Positions 7,207 through 15,613 are shown, counted from the first letter of the stretch. The stretch: DNA of 64,000 nt from Actinobacteria bacterium OV450 (GCA_001298555.1 LJCW01000372.1:1-64000), one strand, 5' to 3'. Program-made: numbers and translations. The notes: generated by a model not told the origin, from the letters alone.

Positions 7207-8025
7207 CTACGCGTCCGACATCTTCGGCATGTCGCCCTTCGTGTTCGACATGTCGATCACCGCGAACGCCGCGCCCTGCTGGTCCGTCAGCGCGGCGAAA
7301 CGTCCGAAGGGGCTGTCCATCGGGCCGAAGTGGAGCGTGCCGCCGTGCTTCTTCGCCTTCGCCACCGCCTCGTCGCAGTCCGGTACCGCGAAGTAGACCT
7401 GGATGTACGGGGGGATCTCGGGCGGGAACTCGTCGCCCATGGCCATCCGGCCCAGGACCGGGTTCCCCGTGCCGCCGACGCTGAAGATCTTGAAGTCCAT
7501 CCCGGCCGTCTCGGGGTCGTCGCCCATCTCCATCTTCTGGACGCCGTACGGGAAGACCTTCGGGAGGAAGCCGTCCGCCTTGGCCGGATCACGGGTGAAG
7601 ACCTCCGCCCAGGCGTACGCGCCCGGTTCGCCGGTCTTCTCGAAGCCCTTGTGCTCGCCCGGCTGCCACACGCCGAACACGGCACCGCTCGGCTCCTTCG
7701 CGATCACCATCGTGCCGAAGGTGCCCACCTGCATCGGCTCCATCATCAGCTCGCCGCCGGCCGCCTTGATCTTCTCCGCCGTCGCCGCCGCGTCCGGCGA
7801 GGCGAAGTACAGACACCACTGCGACGGAGCCTCGGCGCCCGGCATCGGCGGGACGACGGCCGCCACGGCCTTGCCGTCGGAGTAGGCCTGCGTGTAGTTG
7901 CCGTACTCGCTGGACGCCTCGCCGAAGGTCCAGCCCAGCACGTCGGAGTAGAAGGCCTTGGCGCCCTCCACGTCCTTGAACATCGCGTCCGCCCAGCACG
8001 GAGCGCCTTCCGGGAACTCAGCCAT
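7207..8025 (-). CDS. VOC-superfamily protein with two glyoxalase/bleomycin-resistance-like domains
   Basis: A 272-aa cytoplasmic protein made of two VOC modules. The first (about 5-125) opens APCWADAMFKDVEGAKAFYS, then DVLGWTFGE, and ends AVFGVWQPGEHKG. The second (about 135-262) contains YAWAEVFTRDPAKADGFLPK and ends GAAFAVIDMSNTKGD. Each carries the betaalphabeta-betabetabeta pattern and terminal acid/His positions used for metal or substrate. Members are often annotated as glyoxalases or hydroxylase-like proteins, but substrates are unknown. The start ATG at 8025 has a purine-rich sequence before it (GGAGCCGATCG). It diverges from the HhH-GPD gene. Confidence 0.9.
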   Translation of the reverse strand: MAEFPEGAPCWADAMFKDVEGAKAFYSDVLGWTFGEASSEYGNYTQAYSDGKAVAAVVPPMPGAEAPSQWCLYFASPDAAATAEKIKAAGGELMMEPMQVGTFGTMVIAKEPSGAVFGVWQPGEHKGFEKTGEPGAYAWAEVFTRDPAKADGFLPKVFPYGVQKMEMGDDPETAGMDFKIFSVGGTGNPVLGRMAMGDEFPPEIPPYIQVYFAVPDCDEAVAKAKKHGGTLHFGPMDSPFGRFAALTDQQGAAFAVIDMSNTKGDMPKMSDA

Positions 8026-8132
8026 GATCGATCGGCTCCTGTGTTCGTTTCGTCTGGTTTTGCGCGGTTCTCACGCTAGGTCCACGGTGCGGCGACCGCG
8101 CGGGGAACGCGGCCGCGCGGGACGCTGGAGCC

Positions 8133-8810
8133 ATGGACATCACGATGCGGCTGGCCCAGCAGCCGGAGGCCGACGAGCTCCTCGGCCGCAGCCGGCTCGC
8201 AGCCCTCGTCGGCATGCTGCTCGACCAGCAGGTGCCGATGGAGTGGGCGTTCTCCGGGCCGTACACGATCGCCCGGCGGATGGGGGCCGACGATCTCGAC
8301 GCGCACGCCATCGCCGCCGCCGACCCCGAGGCCTTCGCCGCGCTGCTCTCCGAGAAGCCGGCGGTGCACCGCTACCCCGGGTCGATGGCGAAGCGGGTGC
8401 AGCAGCTGTGCGCGTACCTGGTGGAGCACTACGACGGTGACGCGGAGGCCGTCTGGCGCGGTGTGCCGACCGGCGACGAGCTGCTGAAGCGGCTCAAGGA
8501 GCTGCCCGGGTTCGGCGAGCAGAAGGCCCAGATCTTCCTGGCCCTGCTCGGCAAGCAGCTGGGCGTGCGCCCCGAGGGCTGGCGCGAGGCGGCCGGCGGC
8601 TACGGACAGGCCGGCGTCTACCGCTCGGCGGCCGACATCACCGGGCCGGAGTCCCTGGCGAAGGTTCGGGCGCACAAGCAGGAGATGAAGGCCGCCGCCA
8701 AGGCCGGGAAGGCTGCCGGGAAGACCGCCGGTGCGGGCGAGGACGGGAAGGCCGCCGCCAAGGCCGGGAAGACCGCCAGGGCCGCCGGGGCCGGCGAGGA
8801 CGGGAAGTGA
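8133..8810 (+). CDS. HhH-GPD-type base-excision DNA repair protein with Lys/Ala tail
   Basis: A 225-aa protein. The body (1-185) is a HhH-GPD glycosylase-like fold: MLLDQQVPMEWAFSGPYTIA near 30-50, the helix-hairpin-helix LKELPGFGEQKAQIFLALLG near 125-145, then VRPEGWREAAGGYG. The usual catalytic Asp about 18 residues after the hairpin is not obvious, so activity is uncertain. The last 40 residues are a repeat of KAAAKAGK, TAGAGEDGK and KTARAAGAGEDGK, a histone-H1-like basic tail that probably increases DNA affinity. It is a single gene, divergent from the VOC gene. Confidence 0.87.
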   Translation: MDITMRLAQQPEADELLGRSRLAALVGMLLDQQVPMEWAFSGPYTIARRMGADDLDAHAIAAADPEAFAALLSEKPAVHRYPGSMAKRVQQLCAYLVEHYDGDAEAVWRGVPTGDELLKRLKELPGFGEQKAQIFLALLGKQLGVRPEGWREAAGGYGQAGVYRSAADITGPESLAKVRAHKQEMKAAAKAGKAAGKTAGAGEDGKAAAKAGKTARAAGAGEDGK

Positions 8811-8837
8811 CTGCAGCGGCCCGGCCCGCCCCCGGCG

Positions 8838-9794
8838 TCACGGCGTGGCGGTGAAGGAGCGGCGGTAGGAGCGGGGCGGCACCCCCCGGCGGCGCACGAA
8901 CTGTTCGCGCAGGACGGCCGCGCTCCCGTACCCGACGCGGCGGGCGATCTCCTCGACCGGCAGGTCCGTGGTCTCCAGGAGCTCCTCGGCGCCGCTCAGC
9001 CGCAGGCTGCGCAGCCAGGCGTGCGGGGTGGTGCCGGTCGCAGCGGTGAAACGGCGGGCGAAGGAACGTTTGCTCATCACGGCGCGCCGGGCCAGTTCCG
9101 CGACGGGGAGCGGCTCGTGGAGGTTCTGGCGGGCCCATGCGAGGACCTCGGCGAGCCGCTCGTCGCGGCAGTCCTCGGGAACGGGGGCGGCCAGGTACTG
9201 CGCCTGCCCGCCGTCGCGGTGCGAGGGCAGCACCACGTCCCGGGCCACGGCGTTGGCCATCGCGGCCCCGTACTCCCGCCTCAGCAGGTGCAGGCAGAGG
9301 TCGAAGCCCGCGGCCGCCCCCGCGCCCGTGACGACGCGTCCCTCGTCGACGTAGAGCGCGTCGGCCTCGACGCTGACCTCCGGGTGGCGGGCGGCGAGCA
9401 GCCCGGCGAACCGCCAGTGGGTGGTGGCCCGCCGCCCGTCGAGCAGCCCGGCGGCGGCGAGCGCGAAAGCGCCGACGCAGTGGGCCGCGACCAGGGCGCC
9501 GCGCTCGTGCGCCGCCGACAGTGCGTCGAGCACGGCAGGGGCGGGCGGCGTACGGAAACCGGCCCACGGCAGGGCGATCACCAGGTCGGCCTCGGCGAGC
9601 CGGTCCAGGCCGTGCGTGAGGGTGAGCGGCACGCCGACGTCGGTGGGGACCTGCCCGGGCCGGTCGGTGCACAGGGCGAGGTCGAAGCCGGGCGCCGACG
9701 CACCGTGCGGGGCGAAGACCTCGGTGACGATGCCGACGGCGAGCATGCCGACTCCGGGCGGGGTGTACGCGGCGACCGTCGCGAAGGGGGACAT
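8838..9794 (-). CDS. GlxA-family transcriptional regulator (DJ-1/PfpI domain + AraC HTH)
   Basis: A 318-aa regulator. Residues about 1-170 form a DJ-1/PfpI-like amidotransferase fold, including the nucleophile elbow VAAHCVGAFALAAAGLLDGR and the following TTHW. Residues about 215-312 are an AraC-type double HTH (LPVAELARRAVMSKRSFARR, then GTTPHAWLRSLRL and the second helix EIARRVGYGSAAVLREQF). Such proteins activate catabolic or defence genes. It is divergent from a metallo-hydrolase gene 103 bp away, its most likely target. Confidence 0.93.
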   Translation of the reverse strand: MSPFATVAAYTPPGVGMLAVGIVTEVFAPHGASAPGFDLALCTDRPGQVPTDVGVPLTLTHGLDRLAEADLVIALPWAGFRTPPAPAVLDALSAAHERGALVAAHCVGAFALAAAGLLDGRRATTHWRFAGLLAARHPEVSVEADALYVDEGRVVTGAGAAAGFDLCLHLLRREYGAAMANAVARDVVLPSHRDGGQAQYLAAPVPEDCRDERLAEVLAWARQNLHEPLPVAELARRAVMSKRSFARRFTAATGTTPHAWLRSLRLSGAEELLETTDLPVEEIARRVGYGSAAVLREQFVRRRGVPPRSYRRSFTATP

Positions 9795-9896
9795 CGGCGC
9801 AGTGTGCCACGCCCGGCACCCCGCCTGGCACCAATCCTGCGATCAGCGGCAGTTGTGCCACTCGTACCCGGCCGGCCCGCTCGGAAGGATGGGGGC
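9795..9896. promoter_or_regulatory. Divergent promoter region with repeated TGTGCCAC-like boxes
   Basis: Between the GlxA-type regulator and the hydrolase gene, TGTGCCAC (about 9801-9808), GGCACCA (about 9830) and TTGTGCCAC (about 9853-9861) recur. Direct repeats of this kind fit AraC-type binding. No clear -10/-35 pair could be fixed. Confidence 0.35.
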
Positions 9897-10490
9897 ATGA
9901 CAGACGCACCGCTCGGCCGCAGCGCCGCATTCAAGGTTCTGACCACCGGATACGTCGGCTCCACCGGCCCCGGAGTCGCCGCCACCGTCTCCTACGTGCA
10001 CGACGCGGGACGGCACGTGATCTTCGACCCGGGCATGGTGGCGAGCCACGACGACATCCTCGCCCCGCTCGCCGAACTGGGCCTCGGCCCCGACGACATC
10101 ACCGACGTGGTGCTCAGCCACCACCACCCGGACAACACCATGAACGCGGGCCTGTTCGGACGGGCCCTGGTCCACGACCACAAGGTCGAGTACCGGGGCG
10201 ACCGGTGGACGAACCGGGACGCCGAAGGCTACGAACTCACCCCGTCGCTCCGCCTGATCCGCACCCCGGGCCACAGCAACGAGGACATCACCCTGCTCGC
10301 GGGCACGGACTCCGGCGTGGTGGCCTTCGCCGGCGACCTGTGGTGGCACGCGAACGGCCCCGCGGACGACCCGGTGGCCCCGGACCGCGCGGTGCTGCGC
10401 GCCTCCCGGGAGCGGGTGCTGGCCGCGGCGGACCTGATCGTGCCCGGCCACGGCGGGCCGTTCACGGCCGACGACAACGCCCCGCGCTAG
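9897..10490 (+). CDS. MBL-fold metallo-hydrolase
   Basis: A 197-aa metallo-beta-lactamase-fold protein from the ATG at 9897. Visible motifs are the metal loop LSHHHPDN near 80 (the canonical HxHxDH has Asn at its last place here), VHDHKVEY, TPGHSNEDI near 125, FAGDLWWH near 143 and a final VPGHGGPF near 185. The fold hydrolyses thioesters, lactones or similar bonds. The Asn substitution may alter the second metal site. It is paired with the divergent GlxA-family regulator, which suggests an inducible catabolic or quorum-quenching-like role, but the substrate is unknown. Confidence 0.88.
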   Translation: MTDAPLGRSAAFKVLTTGYVGSTGPGVAATVSYVHDAGRHVIFDPGMVASHDDILAPLAELGLGPDDITDVVLSHHHPDNTMNAGLFGRALVHDHKVEYRGDRWTNRDAEGYELTPSLRLIRTPGHSNEDITLLAGTDSGVVAFAGDLWWHANGPADDPVAPDRAVLRASRERVLAAADLIVPGHGGPFTADDNAPR

Positions 10491-10601
10491 CCGTGCACTT
10501 GCGGGCAGCGCCGCGGAACCGGCTTCGCCACTGACCGGAATTGACCGGGATGTGCGGGCGCGGATTGGCCCCTGTCACCGGTCACCTGACGGCGTAGATT
10601 C

Positions 10602-11084
10602 ATGGTCATGACGAACGAGATCCTGACCCGCGCCGCCACCGCCGAGACCATCACCGACGGCCCCGGCAGCGTCATCACCCTGCTGACCGACACCGCCGAA
10701 CTCACCTGCAACACCGCCACCTTCGACGAGGGCGCGGCCGGCGCCCCCGTCCACTTCCACACCAAGGCGACCGAGTTCTTCCACGTCACCGCCGGGCGGC
10801 TCGACGTACTGGTCGGCGACGAGGTCAGGACCCTCACCGCCGGCGACTTCCTGTCCGTCCCGGCGGGCGTGAAGCACGCCTTCGCGCCCTCCCCGGGACA
10901 CACGGCGAGCGTCTTCGTCGGCTTCACGCCCGGCATGGGCCGCTTCGACTACTACCGGCTCCTCGGCCGGGTCCGCGCGGGCGAGGCGACCGTCCAGGAC
11001 ATCATCGACAGCCAGCCCACGTACGACAACCACTACGCGGAGAGCGCCGCCTGGTCCGGCCGCCTGCGCAACGCCGACGCGTAG
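10602..11084 (+). CDS. Cupin-domain protein
   Basis: A 160-aa single-domain cupin. The first cupin motif is visible as PVHFHTKATEFFHVTAGRLD (about 48-67) and the second as GDFLSVPAGVKHAFAP (about 84-99), giving the usual His/His/Glu/His metal set. The C-terminal helices (FDYYRLLGRVRAGEATVQDI) are typical of small cupins of unknown substrate. ATG at 10602 or 10608 may be used. Its last 52 bp overlap the 3' end of the convergent OpcA-like gene, an unusually deep tail-to-tail overlap. Confidence 0.88.
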   Translation: MVMTNEILTRAATAETITDGPGSVITLLTDTAELTCNTATFDEGAAGAPVHFHTKATEFFHVTAGRLDVLVGDEVRTLTAGDFLSVPAGVKHAFAPSPGHTASVFVGFTPGMGRFDYYRLLGRVRAGEATVQDIIDSQPTYDNHYAESAAWSGRLRNADA

Positions 11085-11965
11085 GTCTCGTCCGCGTCCA
11101 GGCGCCGCAGCTCCTCCGAGATCAGCTCGGCCTTGCTGCGGATCTTCAGGGCCACCTTGCGGTCGGGGCCGCCCGGCAGGAGGAGCGTGGCCAGCGCCCC
11201 GTCGGGGCGGTCCACCGTGATCGTGCCCGCCGGGCCCTCCAGCCGGACCCGCGTGATCACCGGCCCGTCCGTGACGACCCGCTCCACGGGCACCCCCAGC
11301 CGGTCCTCCAGCCAGCGGGCCAGCAGCTCGGCGCTCGGGTTGTCGGCCTCGCTCTCCACGGCCCCGCCCGTCACCGGCAGCGGCTTCTGGTCCATCGCGG
11401 CGGCCAGCAGCGCCCGCCACGGCGTCAGCCGGGTCCAGGCGAGGTCGGTGTCGCCGGGGGCGTACGAGGCACCCCGCTCGTCCAGGACCGCCACCGGGTC
11501 GGCGGCCGCCTCGGCGTCCGTGATCCGGCGTTGCGCGAGCGCGCCCAGCGGATCCCGCGACGGGTCGGCGGGCGCCTCGGCCGGCCACCACGCCACCACC
11601 GGGGCGTCCGGCACCAGCAGCGGGAGGACCACCGAACCCGCCTGCTCGGTGAGGGCCCCGTGCAGGCGCAGCAGCACGATCTCCCCGGTCCCGGCGTCCG
11701 AGCCGACCCGCAGCTCTGCGTCCAGGCGGGTCTGGCGGAGCTTGTGCGGGCCGCGCGAGGTGCGCTTGATCACCGCGATGATGCGGCACGGGTGCTCGCG
11801 CGAGGCCTCCGAGGCCGCGCGGACGGCGTCGTACGCGTTCTCCTCGTCGGTCGCTATGACGAGCGTCAGGACGAGGCCCATGGTGGGGCTGCCGATGGCC
11901 CGGCGGGCGGCGAGCAGCGCCCGGTCGATCTTGCTGGACGTGGTGTCGGTGAGTTCGGTCCGCAT
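11033..11965 (-). CDS. OpcA-like glucose-6-phosphate dehydrogenase assembly protein (orphan paralogue)
   Basis: A 310-aa protein with the OpcA pattern throughout: LTDTTSSKIDRALLAARRAI at the start, TDEENAYDAVRAASEASREH near 38-58, LPLLVPDAPVVAWWPAEAP near 110-128, DPLGALAQRRITD, GDTDLAWTRLTPWRALLAAA near 170-190 and LISEELRRLDADETYASAL near the end. OpcA is needed for correct assembly and allosteric control of NADP-dependent Zwf. Canonical opcA lies inside the tkt-tal-zwf operon. No zwf is present here, so this is a second stand-alone copy. It may modulate the same enzyme under other conditions. Confidence 0.88.
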   Translation of the reverse strand: MRTELTDTTSSKIDRALLAARRAIGSPTMGLVLTLVIATDEENAYDAVRAASEASREHPCRIIAVIKRTSRGPHKLRQTRLDAELRVGSDAGTGEIVLLRLHGALTEQAGSVVLPLLVPDAPVVAWWPAEAPADPSRDPLGALAQRRITDAEAAADPVAVLDERGASYAPGDTDLAWTRLTPWRALLAAAMDQKPLPVTGGAVESEADNPSAELLARWLEDRLGVPVERVVTDGPVITRVRLEGPAGTITVDRPDGALATLLLPGGPDRKVALKIRSKAELISEELRRLDADETYASALRRRPDQAALSA

Positions 11966-12032
11966 GGGGCGAAGTCTGTCAGCGCGGAAGGCCCCGGCGG
12001 CACCCCGGCCGCGGATCCGGCTGCAGAATGCG

Positions 12033-13625
12033 TCACCTGCGCCGCTTCGCCGTCCCGAAGATCGAGCGGGAGATCTCCCGCCCCAGCTGGGTCCCGACCG
12101 AGCGGGCCAGTGAGCGGAACAGCCCGCTCCCCACCACCTGTTGGGCCAGCGAGGGCTCCGGCTTCGGGGCGCCGCGCTCCGCCTTCGCGGTCTCCTTGGC
12201 CCGTTCCCCGGCCTGCTTCTCGGCCGCCGCCCGGGCCCCCGCCGCCTCCGCCTCCGCCTCGGCCGCCGCCTGCTCGGCGCTGATCTTCTCGTACGCCGAC
12301 TCGCGGTCGAGGGCCTGCGCGTACCGCGAGTAGAGGAGCGAGGACTTCACCGCCGCGTCCAGCGCCGCCGGCCCGATCGGACCCATCAGGGACTGCGGGG
12401 CGCGCAGCCGGGTCGCCGCCACCGGGGTCGGGGCCCCCTTCTCGCTGAGTACGGTGACCACCGCCTCCCCCGTCCCGAGCCCGGTCAGCAGCTCCTCCAG
12501 GTCGTACGCGGAGTTGGGGAACGTCTTCACGGTGGCCTTCAGCGCCTTGGCGTCGTCCGGGGTGAAGGCGCGCAGCGCGTGCTGCACCCGGTTGCCGAGC
12601 TGAGCGAGCACGTCGGACGGCACGTCCTTGGGGGTCTGCGTCACGAAGAAGACGCCGACGCCCTTGGAGCGGATCAGCCGCACGGTCTGGGTGACGGACT
12701 CCAGGAAGGCCTTGGAGGCGCCGTTGAACAGCAGGTGCGCCTCGTCGAAGAAGAAGACGAGTTTGGGTTTTTCCAGGTCGCCGACTTCCGGCAGACCGGT
12801 GTAGAGGTCGGCCAGCAGCCACATCAGGAAGGTGGAGAAGAGCTGCGGTTTCTCCTGGACCGCCGGGAGTTCCAGTACGGAGACCACCCCGCGCCCGTCC
12901 GCGGCGGTCCGCAGGAATTCGCCCGTGTCGAATTCCGGCTCGCCGAAGAACTCGGCGGCGCCCTGCTGCTCGAACGCGGTCAGGGCGCGCAGGATCACCC
13001 CGGCCGTCACCGTGGACAGTCCGCCGATCCCCTTGAGCTCTGCCTTCCCCCGGTCGGAGACGAGGAAGGCGACGACCGCCCGAAGGTCCTTGAGGTCGAT
13101 CAGCTCCAGGCCCTTGGTGTCGGCGTAATGGAAGATCAGGCCGAGCGACTGCTCCTGGGTCTGGTTGAGCTGGAGGACCTTCGACATCAGCACCGGGCCG
13201 AAACTCGTCACGGTCGCCCGGAGCGGGATGCCGGGTCCGATCCCGCCCAGCGAATAGAACTCGCTGGGGAATCCGGCGCCTTCCCAGGGCTGGGCGACTT
13301 CCTTCGCGCGTTCCGCGACCTTCTCGTTGGGCGTTCCGGGCGCGGCGATCCCCGAGACGTCCCCCTTGATGTCGGCGAGGAACACCGGGACTCCGGCTGC
13401 CGACAGCTGTTCGGCGATGAGCTGGAGGGTCTTGGTCTTGCCGGTGCCCGTGGCGCCCGCCACCAGGCCGTGGCGGTTGAGCATCGGCAGCGGGATGCGG
13501 ATCTGCCGGTCGGGCAGGCAGGCGCCGTCCCAGAGCAGGGCCCCGAGTTCGAGCGCGGGTCCGGTGAAGGCGTAACCGGCGGCGATCCGGCCTGCCGGAG
13601 ACGCGGGGTCGGTGCTCTCGCTCAT
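12033..13625 (-). CDS. HerA-like ATPase, DUF853 family
   Basis: A 530-aa P-loop ATPase. The Walker A is VAGATGTGKTKTLQ near residue 55-68. Then come FLADIKGDVSG near 85, the Walker B LVFFFDEAHLLFNGA near 285-300 and a sensor/arginine-finger region RSKGVGVFFVTQTPKDVPSD near 320-340. This is the HerA/FtsK-superfamily helicase-like DUF853 protein, predicted to form a ring that pumps DNA or remodels proteins. The C-terminal quarter (about 435-500) is an Ala/Glu/Lys coiled region ending in basic AKRRR. A conserved 99-aa gene diverges 88 bp away. The biological role of the family in Streptomyces is unknown. Confidence 0.9.
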   Translation of the reverse strand: MSESTDPASPAGRIAAGYAFTGPALELGALLWDGACLPDRQIRIPLPMLNRHGLVAGATGTGKTKTLQLIAEQLSAAGVPVFLADIKGDVSGIAAPGTPNEKVAERAKEVAQPWEGAGFPSEFYSLGGIGPGIPLRATVTSFGPVLMSKVLQLNQTQEQSLGLIFHYADTKGLELIDLKDLRAVVAFLVSDRGKAELKGIGGLSTVTAGVILRALTAFEQQGAAEFFGEPEFDTGEFLRTAADGRGVVSVLELPAVQEKPQLFSTFLMWLLADLYTGLPEVGDLEKPKLVFFFDEAHLLFNGASKAFLESVTQTVRLIRSKGVGVFFVTQTPKDVPSDVLAQLGNRVQHALRAFTPDDAKALKATVKTFPNSAYDLEELLTGLGTGEAVVTVLSEKGAPTPVAATRLRAPQSLMGPIGPAALDAAVKSSLLYSRYAQALDRESAYEKISAEQAAAEAEAEAAGARAAAEKQAGERAKETAKAERGAPKPEPSLAQQVVGSGLFRSLARSVGTQLGREISRSIFGTAKRRR

Positions 13626-13713
13626 ACATCACTCCCGAAATAGCCCTGTCTGCCACTTTTGCACCAGGCCGGCAAGGCTGCGCCCGCAGGCACCGGCCCG
13701 GTAGGCTTTCCGT

Positions 13714-14013
13714 GTGATCTTCAAGCGCATCGGAAACGGGCGGCCGTACCCCGACCACGGCAGGGAAACCACCCGGCAGTGGGCGGACGTCGCCCCGCGC
13801 CCGGTCCGTCTCGACCAGTTGGTGACGACCAAGGGCCAGCTGGACCTCGAGACGCTGCTCGCCGAGGACTCGACGTTCTACGGGGACCTCTTCGCCCACG
13901 TCGTGAAGTGGCAGGGCGACCTCTACCTGGAGGACGGACTGCACCGCGCCGTGCGCGCGGCCCTGCAGCAGCGCCAGGTGCTGCACGCCCGCGTCCTCGA
14001 AATGGACTACTGA
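13714..14013 (+). CDS. Conserved 99-aa protein, possibly VapB-type antitoxin-like
   Basis: A small protein from a GTG at 13714 (MIFKRIGNGRPYPDHGRETT). The core QLVTTKGQLDLETLLAEDST, then YGDLFAHVVKWQGDLYLEDG, LHRAVRAALQQRQVLHARV is highly regular and looks strongly conserved. I recall homologues carrying a VapB-family antitoxin label, but there is no PIN-domain toxin next to it and no ribbon-helix-helix I can point to. The label is therefore doubtful. It is divergent from the HerA-like ATPase. The HGRE and W..VAPRPV segments may form a DNA- or protein-binding surface. Confidence 0.8.
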   Translation: MIFKRIGNGRPYPDHGRETTRQWADVAPRPVRLDQLVTTKGQLDLETLLAEDSTFYGDLFAHVVKWQGDLYLEDGLHRAVRAALQQRQVLHARVLEMDY

Positions 14014-14200
14014 GCCGGAACCGGCTGGAAACACGCCAGGAGGCGGCGGGACACGCCGTGGGCGGCCCCGTCTCCCGGACTGCCGCAAGGGCTCCCCGCC
14101 TGAGCTTCCGGTTCGCGAGGATTGCGCCTTTCGGGTCGGTCTTGCCCTATCAACAGATCATTGGGTGGGGATCAACGGCGGGCGGTATTACGCTGCGCCC

Positions 14201-14881
14201 ATGAGCATGCTCACTCCCCCCGGCATGGGCGGAAAGTACCGCGTCACGGGTGCGGCTTACCCCCGCATGAGCCGGCCCCGGCGACGCCGGCGGATCGTCT
14301 TCACCGTGCTCGGAGCAGTCCTCGGTCTTGCCCTGCTCGGCTACGGGTCCTTGCAGCTCATGAACGTGTTCCGCGGCGAGAGCGGCAGCGGCAAGCACCG
14401 GAACGCGGCGGCCAAGGACTGTGCGACGCCCAAGCCCAGGGCAGGCGCCGAGGCAGCCGCCGAGGCGGCCCCCGCGGCCGCCAGCGCCGCCGCCAGACCG
14501 GCCGTCGCACTGCCCCAGCCCGGCGAGATCACCGTCAACGTCTACAACGCGACCCCGCGCGCCGGGCTCGCCAAGGCGGTCGGCGACGAGCTCAAGAAGC
14601 GCGGCTTCGTCGTCGGCAAGGTCGGCAACGCGCCCGCCGACTTCGACAAGAAGGTCCCCGGGACGGGGATACTGCTCGGCTCGCCCAAGACCGACAAGGC
14701 TGCCTTCTCCGTACTGGGCACCCAGCTCGAAGGCGATACGCAGCAGACCGACGCCCGCGACAGCGGGGACATCGACCTGATCCTCGGCGACGCCTTCAAG
14801 GAACTCAGCCCGAAGGAGGCGGCGGACAAGGAACTGGCCCTGCTGGCCAACCCCCAGCCCGCGCCCGCCAAGACCTGCTGA
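14201..14881 (+). CDS. Membrane-anchored LytR_C-domain protein
   Basis: A 226-aa protein from the ATG at 14201 (MSMLTPPGMGGKYRVTGAAY). After a basic cytosolic stretch (RPRRRRR) comes one membrane helix, IVFTVLGAVLGLALLGYGSL (about 34-53). An Ala/Pro linker follows, then an extracellular LytR_C domain from about residue 108: EITVNVYNATPRAGLAKAVG, KKRGFVVGKVGNAPADFDKK, ILLGSPKTDKAAFSVLGTQL. LytR_C modules occur in cell-envelope proteins, often with LCP ligases, but the LCP catalytic domain is absent. It probably acts in wall assembly. A strong terminator follows. Confidence 0.9.
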   Translation: MSMLTPPGMGGKYRVTGAAYPRMSRPRRRRRIVFTVLGAVLGLALLGYGSLQLMNVFRGESGSGKHRNAAAKDCATPKPRAGAEAAAEAAPAAASAAARPAVALPQPGEITVNVYNATPRAGLAKAVGDELKKRGFVVGKVGNAPADFDKKVPGTGILLGSPKTDKAAFSVLGTQLEGDTQQTDARDSGDIDLILGDAFKELSPKEAADKELALLANPQPAPAKTC

Positions 14882-14901
14882 CCACCACCCGCCGACGACG
14901 C

Positions 14902-14936
14902 GGACAGCCGGCCGCCCGAAAGGCGGCCGGCTGTCC
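14902..14936. terminator. Bidirectional terminator between LytR_C gene and upp
   Basis: GGACAGCCGGCCGCC and GGCGGCCGGCTGTCC form a perfect 15-bp stem around CGAAA. It lies 21 bp after the LytR_C stop and about 40 bp from the convergent upp stop, so it can serve both. Three GGGTCCTGC direct repeats (14940-14968) follow it. Confidence 0.85.
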
Positions 14937-14977
14937 GTACGGGTCCTGCGGGTCCTGCGGGTCCTGCCCGGCGGGTC

Positions 14978-15613
14978 CTACTCGGCCGAGCCGTACATGC
15001 GGTCGCCCGCGTCGCCCAGGCCCGGCACGATGTAGCCGTGCTCGTTGAGCCGCTCGTCCACCGCGGCCGTCACGACCGTCACCGGGGTGCCCGCCAGGTC
15101 GCGCTCCATGACCTCGACGCCCTCGGGAGCGGCCAGCAGCACCACGGCGGTCACGTCGTCCGCGCCACGCTTGATCAGTTCCTGGATCGCCGCGACCAGC
15201 GTGCCGCCCGTGGCGAGCATCGGGTCGACGACGTAGACCTGCCGCCCGGAGAGGTCCTCCGGCATGCGCGTCGCGTACGTGGAGGCCTCCAGGGTCTCCT
15301 CGTTGCGGACCATGCCCATGAAGCCCACCTCGGCCGTCGGCAGCAGCCGCATCATGCCGTCCAGCATGCCGAGGCCGGCGCGCAGGATCGGCACGACCAG
15401 CGGCCGCGGGTGCGAGAGCTTCACGCCGGTGGTCGGGCCGACCGGCGTGACGATGTCGGCCTGCTCGGTGCGCACGTCGCGGGTGGCCTCGTACGCGAGG
15501 AGGGTCACCAGCTCGTCGGCGAGCCGACGGAAGGTGGGGGAGTCGGTGCGCTTGTCGCGCAGGGTGGTCAGTTTGTGCGCCACCAAGGGGTGATCGACGA
15601 CCTGCAAACGCAC
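14978..15613 (-). CDS. upp: Uracil phosphoribosyltransferase
   Basis: This salvage enzyme converts uracil and PRPP to UMP in the cytoplasm. The protein starts (GTG at 15613) VRLQVVDHPLVAHKLTTLRD and has about 211 aa. The upstream TTG at 15625 is rejected because GGAGG lies just before the GTG at ideal spacing. The PRPP loop is visible as VYVVDPMLATGGTLVAAIQE, and the C-terminal uracil-binding end is YIVPGLGDAGDRMYG. Length and motifs match the family fully. It is convergent with the LytR_C gene and diverges from the universal stress protein gene. Confidence 0.97.
   Translation of the reverse strand: MRLQVVDHPLVAHKLTTLRDKRTDSPTFRRLADELVTLLAYEATRDVRTEQADIVTPVGPTTGVKLSHPRPLVVPILRAGLGMLDGMMRLLPTAEVGFMGMVRNEETLEASTYATRMPEDLSGRQVYVVDPMLATGGTLVAAIQELIKRGADDVTAVVLLAAPEGVEVMERDLAGTPVTVVTAAVDERLNEHGYIVPGLGDAGDRMYGSAE

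Noticed and set aside
13714..14013. Toxin-antitoxin locus
   Set aside because: Only one small gene is present; the neighbour is a HerA-like ATPase, not a PIN or other toxin.
14940..14968. GGGTCCTGC triple repeat considered as a CRISPR-like or regulatory array
   Set aside because: The units are contiguous with no spacers and lie between a terminator and the upp stop; simple slippage is enough. No CRISPR array was found in the window.
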